Source of the DNA: Chryseobacterium taichungense | Lineage (GTDB): Bacteria; Bacteroidota; Bacteroidia; Flavobacteriales; Weeksellaceae | Direction of reading: 5' to 3' | DNA length: 64,000 bases | Assembly: GCF_900109935.1 (NCBI RefSeq) | Contig: NZ_FOBV01000002.1 | Coordinates: 372,001 to 436,000 of the forward strand | In this document: piece by piece, positions 35,736 through 44,624 of the stretch | Layout of the letters: each line of letters starts with the position of its first letter | Numbering within the stretch: position 1 is the stretch's first letter | Position numbers and translations under genes: made by a program | The notes under the pieces: model-generated | Seen by the model: only the letters and a program-made list of their open reading frames with translations | Database searches by the model: none | Told to the model about the DNA's origin: nothing

Positions 35736-38123
35736 ATTTACTTTTGTCGCTTGGTACGCTTTGATGCTTACCACAGCAAATGTCAGAATCAATAATAAAA
35801 TCAAACTTAGTACGAATGGAAAAACTGGCATATCAATTCGGTAGGCAAAATCCTTCAGCCACTCATTCATTAGGTAATAACTGATTGGAATACTGATTAA
35901 AACGGCAATCAGTGTAATCCATAGAAACTGTTTAGTCAGTCCGATAATCAGGGTTTTGTCTGATGCGCCCAACGTTTTTCTGATGGCAACATCTTTCAGC
36001 TTCTGTTCGATCATCAACGAAGACAAAGCGAATAATCCCAACAGAGCCACCATTAAAACCATTGCGTTAAGAATGGTAAAAAGTGTCTGTTGTTTTTGAT
36101 AAGTTTCAAACGTTTTGGCAAATTGCTTATCAATGAAATAGGATTCAAACGGATAGCCGGGTTCTACATTACTTTCCCAATATTTTTTAATTCTTTTTAC
36201 CGTTGCCGGTATATCATCTGGTTTTAGTTTTAATTGGATATTGTAAACATTGTATCGCTTCCAGGATGTTGCACGATAATGAAAGAATACCATAGGCTCA
36301 ATTTCAGATTTTAAGCTTTTGATATTAAAATCCTTTACAATTCCTACAATTTTGTATGGTTTATCATCAAAACCCGGACGGAATTCGTTCTTAAAGGCCT
36401 GATCATCCGTCCATCCGAACTGTTTAACAAAAGTTTCATTTACCAGAACGTTGTTAATTGTATCTGAAGCTAATTTAGGATTCAGCCAACGTCCTTTGAG
36501 AAGCTTAACACCCATAAACTGAAGATAATCATAATCCATCGAACCGTGCTGTGCATAGATCGTTTTATCCATATAGTCCATATTGGAATTGCTGTAACGG
36601 TAGCTTCCTGCCACTGCTTCTCCGTAAGAAACAGCATCAACACCTTTTATTTTTTTCATTTCATTTTTAATGCGCTCATACTTCAGCCAGGGTTGAGGAT
36701 TATTTTCACTGAAAGAAACTAGAAAAACCTGTTTACCATTAATGCCGAGGTCTTTACTCATCATGTAATTCACCTGAGAATTTACAATCAAACCGCCAAT
36801 GATAAAAAAGGATGAGATGATTAATTGTAATATAAGGATACTGTTTCTGAGCCAAATTCCGTGTCTGCTTCTGGCGAAATTTCCCTTCAGCGTTTCAATG
36901 GCTTTAAAGTTGGCCAAATACTTTGCAGGAATCAAGCCGGAAATCAATGTAACTGCCAAAACCATTGCGAATGAATAAAAATAAATATGCCAATCATTCA
37001 TCACAATTTCCTTGTCAAAGAATTTGTTAAAGCTCGGTAAGAGAAGTTCGGTTAATGCCAGCGATAAAACATAAGAGGCAAAGCAAATAAGAAAGGTTTC
37101 TAATAAAAATTGCAATATAAGTTTTGATTTGTTGCTTCCAATCGCTTTTCTTACCCCAATTTCTTTCGCACGTTGAGAAGCTTGTGCTGTTTTAAGGTTA
37201 ATAAAATTGATGGCTGACAAAATCACAATTAATACAGAAAGGCTAAAGAGAATCATCATGGTTTTAAAATCTCCGGTGCCAAACCAATAGGCTTTTCCAT
37301 GAAGTTTCATTTGACCTAAAGGAGTCAGTAAACTTCCCTGGGGACCGTACATTTCCAGATATTTTTGAGATGTCACGCCTGATCCCTGTGCATTTATTTT
37401 GGCTCTGTACTCAAAGATGTCTTTTAATAACTTGTCCTGAACAATTTTCGGATCAGCATCTTTGTCCAGCATCATGAAGCATCCATAATTAAAATTACCC
37501 CAGGCTTCTTTATCATTCTTCAGCTGTTCATAGGCCAACATTACAAATTCCGGATTTATCACACTGTTTCCTTTTGGTAATTCATAAACAGCGGTAATAA
37601 TGTAATTCTTATTGTCAAACTTCACATTTTCTCCTGCAACATCAGTTTTTCCAAATAAATTTTTTGCTGCTTTGGTCGAAATGGCAAGTGAATTTTCATT
37701 TTTTAAAGCATCTTTGAAACTTCCTGCTACCAATTTAAATGGAAAGAAATTGAAGAAATTTTGAGAAACGCTCATTCCATCCTTCTGATAAATGGTTTTA
37801 TTTCTGGTTGTCATTTTAAAGCCCATTCCAGAACCACTAAACAATACATAGTCCTTAATTTCAGGAATCATTTTTACCGCACGTTCTGCAATAGGATAAG
37901 AAATGCTTGGACTGTACGTGTTTTCTTTTTTGTTATGCTGCTGAAATCCATAGATCATATCTTTCTTCGGATTCCATTTTTCGAAGGATTCCTCGTCATT
38001 CCAGTGCATGAGAATTAGCATGAAACCTGTCAGTCCGATCGTTAATCCAAACAGATTAATGATAGTGGAAAGCCAATTCTTTTTATAATTGATGAAGGCA
38101 ATTTTGAGCCAGTTATTTAGCAT
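35709..38123 (-). CDS. FtsX/MacB-type ABC permease, first copy
   Basis: 804 residues with the same layout as the copy at 33120: N-terminal membrane helix, periplasmic MacB-like domain, two FtsX membrane domains (about 285-400 and 680-800), ending VNLVKYLKYE. MacB-type transporters do not move substrate through the membrane but pump it from the periplasm through a TolC channel by mechanotransmission. The ATPase gene lies 73 bp upstream. Its 3' end is partly duplicated at 35632-35658. Confidence 0.9.
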   Translation of the reverse strand: MLNNWLKIAFINYKKNWLSTIINLFGLTIGLTGFMLILMHWNDEESFEKWNPKKDMIYGFQQHNKKENTYSPSISYPIAERAVKMIPEIKDYVLFSGSGMGFKMTTRNKTIYQKDGMSVSQNFFNFFPFKLVAGSFKDALKNENSLAISTKAAKNLFGKTDVAGENVKFDNKNYIITAVYELPKGNSVINPEFVMLAYEQLKNDKEAWGNFNYGCFMMLDKDADPKIVQDKLLKDIFEYRAKINAQGSGVTSQKYLEMYGPQGSLLTPLGQMKLHGKAYWFGTGDFKTMMILFSLSVLIVILSAINFINLKTAQASQRAKEIGVRKAIGSNKSKLILQFLLETFLICFASYVLSLALTELLLPSFNKFFDKEIVMNDWHIYFYSFAMVLAVTLISGLIPAKYLANFKAIETLKGNFARSRHGIWLRNSILILQLIISSFFIIGGLIVNSQVNYMMSKDLGINGKQVFLVSFSENNPQPWLKYERIKNEMKKIKGVDAVSYGEAVAGSYRYSNSNMDYMDKTIYAQHGSMDYDYLQFMGVKLLKGRWLNPKLASDTINNVLVNETFVKQFGWTDDQAFKNEFRPGFDDKPYKIVGIVKDFNIKSLKSEIEPMVFFHYRATSWKRYNVYNIQLKLKPDDIPATVKRIKKYWESNVEPGYPFESYFIDKQFAKTFETYQKQQTLFTILNAMVLMVALLGLFALSSLMIEQKLKDVAIRKTLGASDKTLIIGLTKQFLWITLIAVLISIPISYYLMNEWLKDFAYRIDMPVFPFVLSLILLLILTFAVVSIKAYQATKVNLVKYLKYE

Positions 38124-38196
38124 AATTGTAGTTTTTTAGGTTGGAAGTAGGAAGTTATTAAATGCAATAATTTAAACATCCGGCTTCCCGCTTTTC

Positions 38197-38919
38197 TTAC
38201 TCGAAGTTTTTTGCATCTGCTTTTTCGAAAACATCTTTTCTTTGGGAAGAATGTTCTTCTGAGAAAATCTCGCCGTCTTTCATATTAACAATTCGGGAAG
38301 CATACCCGGCATCATAGGAAGAGTGCGTTACCATTGCAATCGTAGAGCCTTCGCGGTGAAGTTCTGCGAGAAGGTTCATTACCTCATTTCCGTTGGAACT
38401 GTCGAGGTTTCCTGTTGGTTCATCGGCAAGAATTAATTTTGGTCTTGTCACCAATGCTCTTGCAACGGCTGCTCTTTGCTGCTGACCGCCGGAAAGCTGC
38501 TGTGGATAATGCTTTGCCCGATGAGCAATATTGATTTTCTCCATAATTTCTTCCACTCTTCTTTTTCTTTCCGAGGAAGAAACACCATTGTAAATCAGTG
38601 GTAATTCGATGTTTTCATAAACCGTCAGTTCATCAATCAGATTAAAATTCTGGAAAATGAAACCGATGTTTTTCTTTCTGATATCCGATTTTTTCTTTTC
38701 AGAAGTTCCGATGGTTTCAACAGATTCAAACTGGTATGAGCCGGAAGAAGCGCTGTCCAACAACCCAAGAATATTAAGGAAAGTTGATTTTCCGCAGCCG
38801 GAAGGTCCCATTATCGCCACAAATTCACCTTCTTTGATTTGTAGGCTTACATTGTTTAACGCGTTGGTTTGAACATCCTCAGTTTTATAGATTTTTGAAA
38901 GATTCTGAATTTTTATCAT
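38197..38919 (-). CDS. MacB/LolD-type ABC transporter ATPase
   Basis: 240 residues. Walker A GPSGCGKST (38-46), signature LSGGQQQRAAVARAL, Walker B LILADEPTGNLDS and H-loop MVTHSS are all intact. MacB/LolD subfamily features are present. It powers the two double-FtsX permeases encoded just downstream. No fusion to a permease is present, unlike E. coli MacB. Confidence 0.93.
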   Translation of the reverse strand: MIKIQNLSKIYKTEDVQTNALNNVSLQIKEGEFVAIMGPSGCGKSTFLNILGLLDSASSGSYQFESVETIGTSEKKKSDIRKKNIGFIFQNFNLIDELTVYENIELPLIYNGVSSSERKRRVEEIMEKINIAHRAKHYPQQLSGGQQQRAAVARALVTRPKLILADEPTGNLDSSNGNEVMNLLAELHREGSTIAMVTHSSYDAGYASRIVNMKDGEIFSEEHSSQRKDVFEKADAKNFE

Positions 38920-38969
38920 TTTTAATTTAGTTTAACGTTTATAATTCTATGTTTAGATATCATTTATAT

Positions 38970-39731
38970 TTAAAGCATGTCGATCGTTCCCCCGGAATCT
39001 CTTGTCGCCGTGAATTTAATCCCGGACAATGTTTTGTAGCGGATAGTTGCCATAGAACTTGCCGAAGCAATCAGCTGTTTTGAAACACTTAAAGTTACGG
39101 ATGATGCCGATTCTGCACTCACGGTGGCTATAGAAATATCCGTTTTGGTTGCAGTGATCTTAGAGGCTTCTTCTGATGAGATAGTTGCCACTCCGATTTT
39201 TCCCTGGATATCAATAGAGCTTCCGGATTCTGCATTGAGCACCAGATTATCCGTGTTTACAACTCCCAGGAAAAAACCACCAGATTGTGTGCTAATGGAA
39301 ATATTTTTGGCCTTAGAATCTCCAAAGATTTTTCCGCCACTTTCTGTGCTGAATTTCTGAATATTAAATACATTTTTTATTTTTACAACTGATCCGGTAC
39401 TTGCACTTACCGATTTCACATCTTTAGCAAAGATGACAATTTTTGTTTCTACATTTTTCATCGACTCGTTTCTTTTGTAACCTATATGAAGCGTATTATT
39501 TTTCACGCTGATTTCAACAAACTGCATATAGTTGCTCGTGATTACAGCTTTCTCTTCATTGGATTTCACCACTTCCACGTTGAAGATCATATCAGAATCA
39601 ATGTTTTCGAAGTGGCTTAGCGGAATAGTTTTCGTTTCGCTGATGTTTTCAATCGTTTTACCTTTAAATGTCGTGAGAGACATGATAAGTCCAATAATCG
39701 TTGTTATCAGGAGTATTAATAGTTTTTGCAT
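38970..39731 (-). CDS. DUF2807 (head GIN) secreted beta-helix protein
   Basis: 253 residues with a signal peptide (MQKLLILLITTIIGLIMSLT). The body is a chain of short beta repeats (SVSASTGSVVKIKNV, then KNISISTQSGG, then LVLNAESGSSIDI) typical of DUF2807 proteins, which fold as a right-handed beta helix in the periplasm or at the surface. Its place between the adaptor gene (17 bp) and the ATPase gene (50 bp) shows it is part of the efflux operon, an uncommon component with no known role; it may sense or bind the exported lipid or drug. Confidence 0.82.
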   Translation of the reverse strand: MQKLLILLITTIIGLIMSLTTFKGKTIENISETKTIPLSHFENIDSDMIFNVEVVKSNEEKAVITSNYMQFVEISVKNNTLHIGYKRNESMKNVETKIVIFAKDVKSVSASTGSVVKIKNVFNIQKFSTESGGKIFGDSKAKNISISTQSGGFFLGVVNTDNLVLNAESGSSIDIQGKIGVATISSEEASKITATKTDISIATVSAESASSVTLSVSKQLIASASSMATIRYKTLSGIKFTATRDSGGTIDML

Positions 39732-39748
39732 AGTTATATTTTTTAATT

Positions 39749-40990
39749 TTATTTTTGAATATCAAGAATTTCATATTTCTTCAGCTCAGAGTAATCCGAA
39801 GTAATAACCGATTCGCCTTGTTTCAATCCGGAAACCACTTCATAATACAAAGGATTTTCTCTTCCCATACTGATATTTCTCTTTTCAGCCTTATTGCCTT
39901 TTACTACGAAAATCCATTTTCCGTTCGTGTCTTTGTAAAAATTTCCTTTCGGAATCATCATACTTTGCGTGTCTGCAGATAATTTCAGCTTTACGCCGAA
40001 TGTCATTCCGATTTTCAAATTTTCAATTTTGGCATCAATGAAATTCAGTTCCACTGAAAATTGTCCGTCTTTCACTTCCGGAAGAATTTTTGTGATGATA
40101 ACTTCATATTCTTTTCCGTTATTATCCAATGCTCCTTTGATTCCTGTTGTGAGTTTGTTGATGTAATATTCATCTACTTTGGCTACTAATTTATAACCAC
40201 CCATTAAATCAACTTTTCCGATGCTTTCTCCTGTTGTGAGGTTTTGCCCAAGCGAAATCGTAAAAGATGAAAGTCTCCCTGATGCCGGCGACATAATAAG
40301 GAAATTATTTTTGTTTGACCGAAGAATATTTAAGCTTTTTTCCATTTGACTTATGGAGCTGTTAATGGCTGATATTTGTGAATTTCTTGAAGCCTTTTCA
40401 TTAGAAGCACCTTTTTCCACAATCGATTTTCTTTGCTTCTGATAATTCAGGTTTTGTAGTGCAATGTCATAATCCGTTTTCTTTCCGATTTCCGCATCGT
40501 ACAATCTTTTCTGAAGATTAAAAGTCTGCAATGCTGTATTATAATCATTTTGAGATTGTAATAATTCCTTATCCTGATTAAACTCCTGATTTTTAAGCTC
40601 AAGAAGTGAATTCCTCATCTGGCTGATCTGCTGCATGATTCCCGTTTCCTGATTCAGGTAATTAAATTCTGTATTGGGATTATGCACCCTTGCGATTGGT
40701 TGTCCTTTCGTCACCATTTGTCCGTCTTCTGCAAATATTTCTTTTACAGCTCCGCCCTCTATAACATTTACAAGGGAAGAATTGAGAGATTGTGTTTGTG
40801 CAGTTACCATCAGCATATCTTCGAATTTTCCTTTTGTCACTTCATCAATCGTGATATCTTCGGCTTTAACATTATATGTTTTTTTTTGATTCAGGAAATA
40901 CCATCCGAAGATCACAACCGCTGCAATAACAGCAACAATTATAAGGACAAATTTCAGTTTAGATTTCTTTTTTACTATTTTCGTATCCAT
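39749..40990 (-). CDS. HlyD/MFP-type periplasmic adaptor of the efflux system
   Basis: 413 residues: an N-terminal membrane helix (about 14-30), a split biotinyl-lipoyl domain (GGAVKEIFAEDGQMVTKGQPIARV), a long coiled-coil hairpin (about 110-220), the second lipoyl half and a beta-barrel domain. It links the inner-membrane permeases to the TolC channel. First gene of the operon; the ATG at 40990 lies about 23 nt after the start site predicted by the sigma-54-type promoter at 41023-41041. Confidence 0.9.
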   Translation of the reverse strand: MDTKIVKKKSKLKFVLIIVAVIAAVVIFGWYFLNQKKTYNVKAEDITIDEVTKGKFEDMLMVTAQTQSLNSSLVNVIEGGAVKEIFAEDGQMVTKGQPIARVHNPNTEFNYLNQETGIMQQISQMRNSLLELKNQEFNQDKELLQSQNDYNTALQTFNLQKRLYDAEIGKKTDYDIALQNLNYQKQRKSIVEKGASNEKASRNSQISAINSSISQMEKSLNILRSNKNNFLIMSPASGRLSSFTISLGQNLTTGESIGKVDLMGGYKLVAKVDEYYINKLTTGIKGALDNNGKEYEVIITKILPEVKDGQFSVELNFIDAKIENLKIGMTFGVKLKLSADTQSMMIPKGNFYKDTNGKWIFVVKGNKAEKRNISMGRENPLYYEVVSGLKQGESVITSDYSELKKYEILDIQK

Positions 40991-41022
40991 AATGGAGATA
41001 AGTCTTTTGCTTACAGGATATT

Positions 41023-41041
41023 ACACAATGCAGATGCCACG
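41023..41041 (-). promoter_or_regulatory. Sigma-54-type -24/-12 promoter of the efflux operon
   Basis: Minus strand CGTGGCATCTGCATTGTGT: -24 box TGGCA (41039-41035), -12 box ATTGT (41029-41025), exactly ten bases between GG and GT. The start would be near 41013. Two enhancer-like sites lie 62-98 bp further upstream and an NtrC-type regulator gene is divergent, so the whole arrangement fits sigma-54 control. Confidence 0.6.
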
Positions 41042-41102
41042 AATTTATAACACTGTAACTCTCTGTAAATAAGATTAAATTAAATTTTCTCTGTTTTAAA
41101 AC

Positions 41103-41139
41103 TGTTCATTATCGGACACTTTTTGTACGGAAATGGACA
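41103..41139. promoter_or_regulatory. Two enhancer-like sites (TGTnC-N6-GGACA)
   Basis: TGTTCATTATCGGACA at 41103-41118 and TGTACGGAAATGGACA at 41124-41139 share TGTnC-N6-GGACA, an imperfect inverted repeat, with centres 21 bp apart (two helical turns). They lie about 90-125 bp upstream of the predicted efflux-operon start, a normal distance for NtrC-type activator sites, and about 105-140 bp before the regulator gene. Confidence 0.6.
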
Positions 41140-41245
41140 ATTAATAGTTGGTTGTCGGTTGGTAGTTAATTGTTTTGATATATTTTAAAATTTTGCAATC
41201 ACAACCATCAACCAAAAACTATGAACCGACAAACAATAGAAGAAA

Positions 41246-42496
41246 ATGCGAAAAAAAGAAGCCCATATTTTAATTGTTGATGATGACGAGGACATTTTGT
41301 TTTCGGCAAGAGTCTGGCTCAAGAAATTTTTTACGGAAGTCAGCTGCCTTAGTCAGCCTAAAAATATTCTGAAACTAATGTCGGAACACCAGATTGATGC
41401 TGTTTTACTCGATATGAATTTTCGGAAAGGTTTTGAGAACGGACAGGACGGATTGTACTGGATGCAGGAAATTAAAACCCTTGAGCCTGAGCTCCCGATT
41501 ATTCTGATGACGGCTTATGGGGAAGTTGAATTGGCTGTGGAAGCTCTCAAAAACGGAGCTTCTGATTTTATTCTGAAACCCTGGAATAATGATAAGCTTT
41601 TTGCTTCCGTGAATCTCGCCGTTGATATTTCCCGGAAAAACAAAAAGCTCAGCCAGTGGGAAAATGTCAGCATCAAAACCAATCAATACCAACTGGAAAC
41701 CAAATCTCCGGCGATGCAGGAAGTGATGGACCAGATTGAGAGAGTGGCTGCAACGGATGCCAATGTTTTGTTGTTGGGAGAGAACGGAACCGGAAAATAT
41801 GTGCTTGCAGAACGTATTCACGAATTGTCGGAAAGAAAAAATCAACCTTTTGTTCATATCGATTTGGGAAGTCTTTCTGAGAACCTTTTTGAAGCTGAAT
41901 TATTTGGATATAAAAAAGGAGCATTTACCGATGCCCATCAGGATTATGCTGGTAAAATTGAAAATGCAGAGAATGGAACTGTTTTCCTGGATGAGATCGG
42001 GAATCTTCCACTACATCTTCAGACTAAATTATTGAGTTTGATTCAAAACAGAAAATTATCCAGAATAGGGGAGAGTAAAGAACGTTTACTGGATGTGAGA
42101 TTTATTTTTGCAACTAATGAAAATCTTAAAAAAGCTGTTGCAGAAAGTCGTTTCCGGAAAGATTTATATTATAGAATCAACACGGTTGAATTAAACATTC
42201 CAAGCCTGAGAGAACGTTTAGAGGATATTCCGACTTTGGCTGATTATTTTCTGGATAAATACAAGCAGAAATATCATAAACCTGATTTGATTTTGAATGA
42301 AGCTTTAATTTCAGAATTAAAACATTATTCGTGGCCCGGAAACATTCGTGAACTCGACCACTGCATCGAAAGAAGCGTGATTCTTTCCAATGAGAAAAAC
42401 CTTAAATTGCTGATGCCTCAGGATGAAGAGTCTGAAAAGACGATTATGAATCTGAATATCGAAGAAATGGAAGAAATACTGACAAAAAAGCTTTAA
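41246..42496 (+). CDS. NtrC-type response regulator, HTH shifted to the -1 frame
   Basis: 416 residues in the zero frame. The receiver domain has Asp12/Asp13, phosphoacceptor Asp56 and Lys111. The AAA+ domain has Walker A GENGTGK at 178-184, and the sigma-54 loop reads GAFTDA (225-230) instead of GAFTGA. The frame stops at 42494 after LTKKL, before any DNA-binding domain. The missing Fis-like HTH is encoded right after it in the -1 frame (42490-42588), which would give a normal 447-residue protein. It is divergent from the efflux operon and followed by its kinase, so it is the presumed activator of that operon. Mutation, sequencing error or programmed frameshifting cannot be told apart here. 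Confidence 0.85.
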   Translation: MRKKEAHILIVDDDEDILFSARVWLKKFFTEVSCLSQPKNILKLMSEHQIDAVLLDMNFRKGFENGQDGLYWMQEIKTLEPELPIILMTAYGEVELAVEALKNGASDFILKPWNNDKLFASVNLAVDISRKNKKLSQWENVSIKTNQYQLETKSPAMQEVMDQIERVAATDANVLLLGENGTGKYVLAERIHELSERKNQPFVHIDLGSLSENLFEAELFGYKKGAFTDAHQDYAGKIENAENGTVFLDEIGNLPLHLQTKLLSLIQNRKLSRIGESKERLLDVRFIFATNENLKKAVAESRFRKDLYYRINTVELNIPSLRERLEDIPTLADYFLDKYKQKYHKPDLILNEALISELKHYSWPGNIRELDHCIERSVILSNEKNLKLLMPQDEESEKTIMNLNIEEMEEILTKKL

Positions 42497-42588
42497 AAAA
42501 ACACCGTGGAAATATTTCTCTGGCAGCGGAAGATCTGGGATTATCGAGAGCAGCATTGTACAGAAGAATGGAAAAATTTAGTTTATAG
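42484..42588 (+). other. -1 frameshift site and displaced Fis-like HTH
   Basis: The heptamer A AAA AAG (42484-42490) is in the correct phase for -1 slippage, the same heptamer used by E. coli dnaX. After slippage, reading resumes at GCT (42490) and gives 32 residues, ALKKHRGNISLAAEDLG then LSRAALYRRMEKFSL, a textbook Fis-type HTH, ending TAG at 42586-42588. A single A added to the run would also restore the frame. No strong downstream hairpin is evident by eye. Confidence 0.75.
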
Positions 42589-42688
42589 AGACGGGTGCTT
42601 GATGTTAGGTGATGGATGTTTTTTATATTGTGTATAGAATAATTTCCGAATTGCAAGACATCATGTGCCCTTCATCCCCTTAAAAAAA

Positions 42689-44005
42689 ATGAAAAAACAA
42701 CAAATATTCTGGTTAATCTTCATTCTGCTTTCAATTGTCTGCGGAATTTTTGCCTTTGATTTTTATTCACAGCACAAGTGGATTAACTGTATTTTATTTT
42801 CTTTAGTGAGTTTGGGTTGCGTTGTTATGGCGCAGACTTCGGCTTTGTCTTATGTTCAGAAAACGGAAAAACTACTGTTAGCAATTCAGAAAAAAGATTT
42901 TTCACTTTTTCCGAAAACCGAAGAAAACAGTCTGGTTGATAATGCCGTAAAGCTTTATTATCAAAGCAAAGAAGAGCATCTTTCACAATCATCTTACAAG
43001 CTTTTATATGAAGAAATTCTGAATCAGCTGGAAATAGGATTAATGATTTTGTCCGAAAAGAATAATCATTGGGAAGTTTTTTATGTAAATCCTGTTTTTC
43101 TCGAAATCCTTCAGATTCCGAAATACAATTCATGGAATCTTTATGAAAATAAAGCCTCAGATTTCTATAAAATCATCGAACAAACCAACTATGAAAACTC
43201 TCAGGAATTTTTTGATATTTCAATTAATGAAAATACGAAACAATCATTTTCGCTCAGAACGAAGAAAGTTCAGAATGCAAAACACCGTTTTTGTATTATC
43301 AGTTTAGAATCGGTTCAGAAAATTATCGAACAGAAAGAAAAACTGGCATGGAACAATCTGATGAAAGTAATTTCGCACGAGCTTCTGAATACTCTTACGC
43401 CGGTGAATAGTCTGATTCAGAATTTGGAATATATTGCAAATCAGGAAATTATAGAAAAGGAAGATCAGCAGGATATGAAGGAAAGCCTGATGATTATCAA
43501 TTCAAAATCAAAACAATTATTAAATTTTGTGGATGATTACCGACAAGTTGCAGAACTTCCGAAACCTGTTTTCAAAACAATTTCATTAACTCAGATTGTA
43601 GAATCAGCGCTTAATTTCTTAAAACCTGAATTTGAAAAAAATCATATTAAAATCATCAATTTACTGGAAAATAATACGATTTCGGCTGATGAAAAAATGA
43701 TTGAAAGATGTTTGATAAATCTCTATCTCAATGCAATTTATGCTGTTTCAGATAATGTTGAAAGAATCATTAAAACAGAAATCAAGACTCAGAACAAACG
43801 GATTATTCTGAGTGTGGAGGATAACGGAATCGGAATCCAAAAGGAAATTCAGAATAAGATTTTCCTTCCGTTTTTCACGACGAGAAGCAATGGCTCGGGA
43901 ATTGGTTTGACGCTTAGCAAAAGTATTATTGAAGCGCATAAAGGTTATTTAAATTACAGGCCTTTGGAAAAGGGAAGCCGTTTTGAGATCTGGTTTGTGG
44001 AATAA
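42689..44005 (+). CDS. Membrane sensor histidine kinase of the efflux regulator
   Basis: 438 residues from the ATG at 42689; an in-frame GTG at 42665 is less likely. Two membrane helices (about 6-22 and 32-48) are followed by a PAS-like region (about 100-210), a HisKA motif with His230 (KVISHELLNTLTP), the N box LINLYLNAIYAV, G1 DNGIGI and G2 GSGIGLTL. It probably phosphorylates the regulator encoded 100 bp upstream. The short periplasmic loop between the helices suggests sensing within or near the membrane. Confidence 0.88.
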   Translation: MKKQQIFWLIFILLSIVCGIFAFDFYSQHKWINCILFSLVSLGCVVMAQTSALSYVQKTEKLLLAIQKKDFSLFPKTEENSLVDNAVKLYYQSKEEHLSQSSYKLLYEEILNQLEIGLMILSEKNNHWEVFYVNPVFLEILQIPKYNSWNLYENKASDFYKIIEQTNYENSQEFFDISINENTKQSFSLRTKKVQNAKHRFCIISLESVQKIIEQKEKLAWNNLMKVISHELLNTLTPVNSLIQNLEYIANQEIIEKEDQQDMKESLMIINSKSKQLLNFVDDYRQVAELPKPVFKTISLTQIVESALNFLKPEFEKNHIKIINLLENNTISADEKMIERCLINLYLNAIYAVSDNVERIIKTEIKTQNKRIILSVEDNGIGIQKEIQNKIFLPFFTTRSNGSGIGLTLSKSIIEAHKGYLNYRPLEKGSRFEIWFVE

Positions 44006-44072
44006 TTATAATTTCTGGATTTAGTGATGCATTTGTTCAAAAATGTATAAATCCCATCGATTTAAAGCAAGA

Positions 44073-44543
44073 TTATCGTATGAGAGAATATATTGCTACA
44101 CCAATACCTGCATAAACCACAACGGTAATAATATCAGCGATGGGCTGTGAAAAGCGTTTTTCTGCAATTCTCTCGCTGTTGATCTGATTCTTATGGAATT
44201 TCAGAATTCTTTTAGGATTATGAACCGCATGTGCAACCAGGCTGTCGCTTTCCCATTTGTCAACTATTATTTTATACGTCTTGCCATCGGCGTGTATTTT
44301 AAAATTTTTGCCAGGTTTAAGTTTCTCCTGAACATTGATGGGAATCGGCGCTTGTTCTGAATTTACATTTTTTGATTCAGCTGCCGTATTTTTCGTTTGG
44401 GGGGAATTATTATTGGCAAGAGTTGCACCATTTTTAAATTCCTGTTTGTTGTCAGACGGCATATCTGGCTGTTTTTTAACCTGATAAGTATAACAACTGA
44501 TGAGCGAAAATAAGATAATTATAAGAAGAAAAAATTTTTGCAT
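44073..44543 (-). CDS. Small lipoprotein with C-terminal membrane helix
   Basis: 156 residues. A lipobox LISC with Cys17 ends the signal peptide. An Asn/Gln/Ser/Thr-rich linker (about 25-70) precedes a basic beta-rich part (GKTYKIIVDKWESDSLVAHA) and a final hydrophobic helix (IITVVVYAGIGVAIYSLI). No function is recognised. It converges with the kinase gene and stands alone. Confidence 0.6.
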   Translation of the reverse strand: MQKFFLLIIILFSLISCYTYQVKKQPDMPSDNKQEFKNGATLANNNSPQTKNTAAESKNVNSEQAPIPINVQEKLKPGKNFKIHADGKTYKIIVDKWESDSLVAHAVHNPKRILKFHKNQINSERIAEKRFSQPIADIITVVVYAGIGVAIYSLIR

Positions 44544-44624
44544 GGTCTAAATTTAAGAATTAAACGGAATATTCAGCATTTTCTTTTGAAAATTCTATTT
44601 AAAATCGATCTGCTATATTTGGAA

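Noticed and set aside
42665..42688. GTG start giving the kinase eight more residues
   Set aside because: The ATG at 42689 directly begins the basic residues and first membrane helix; the extension is poorly protein-like.
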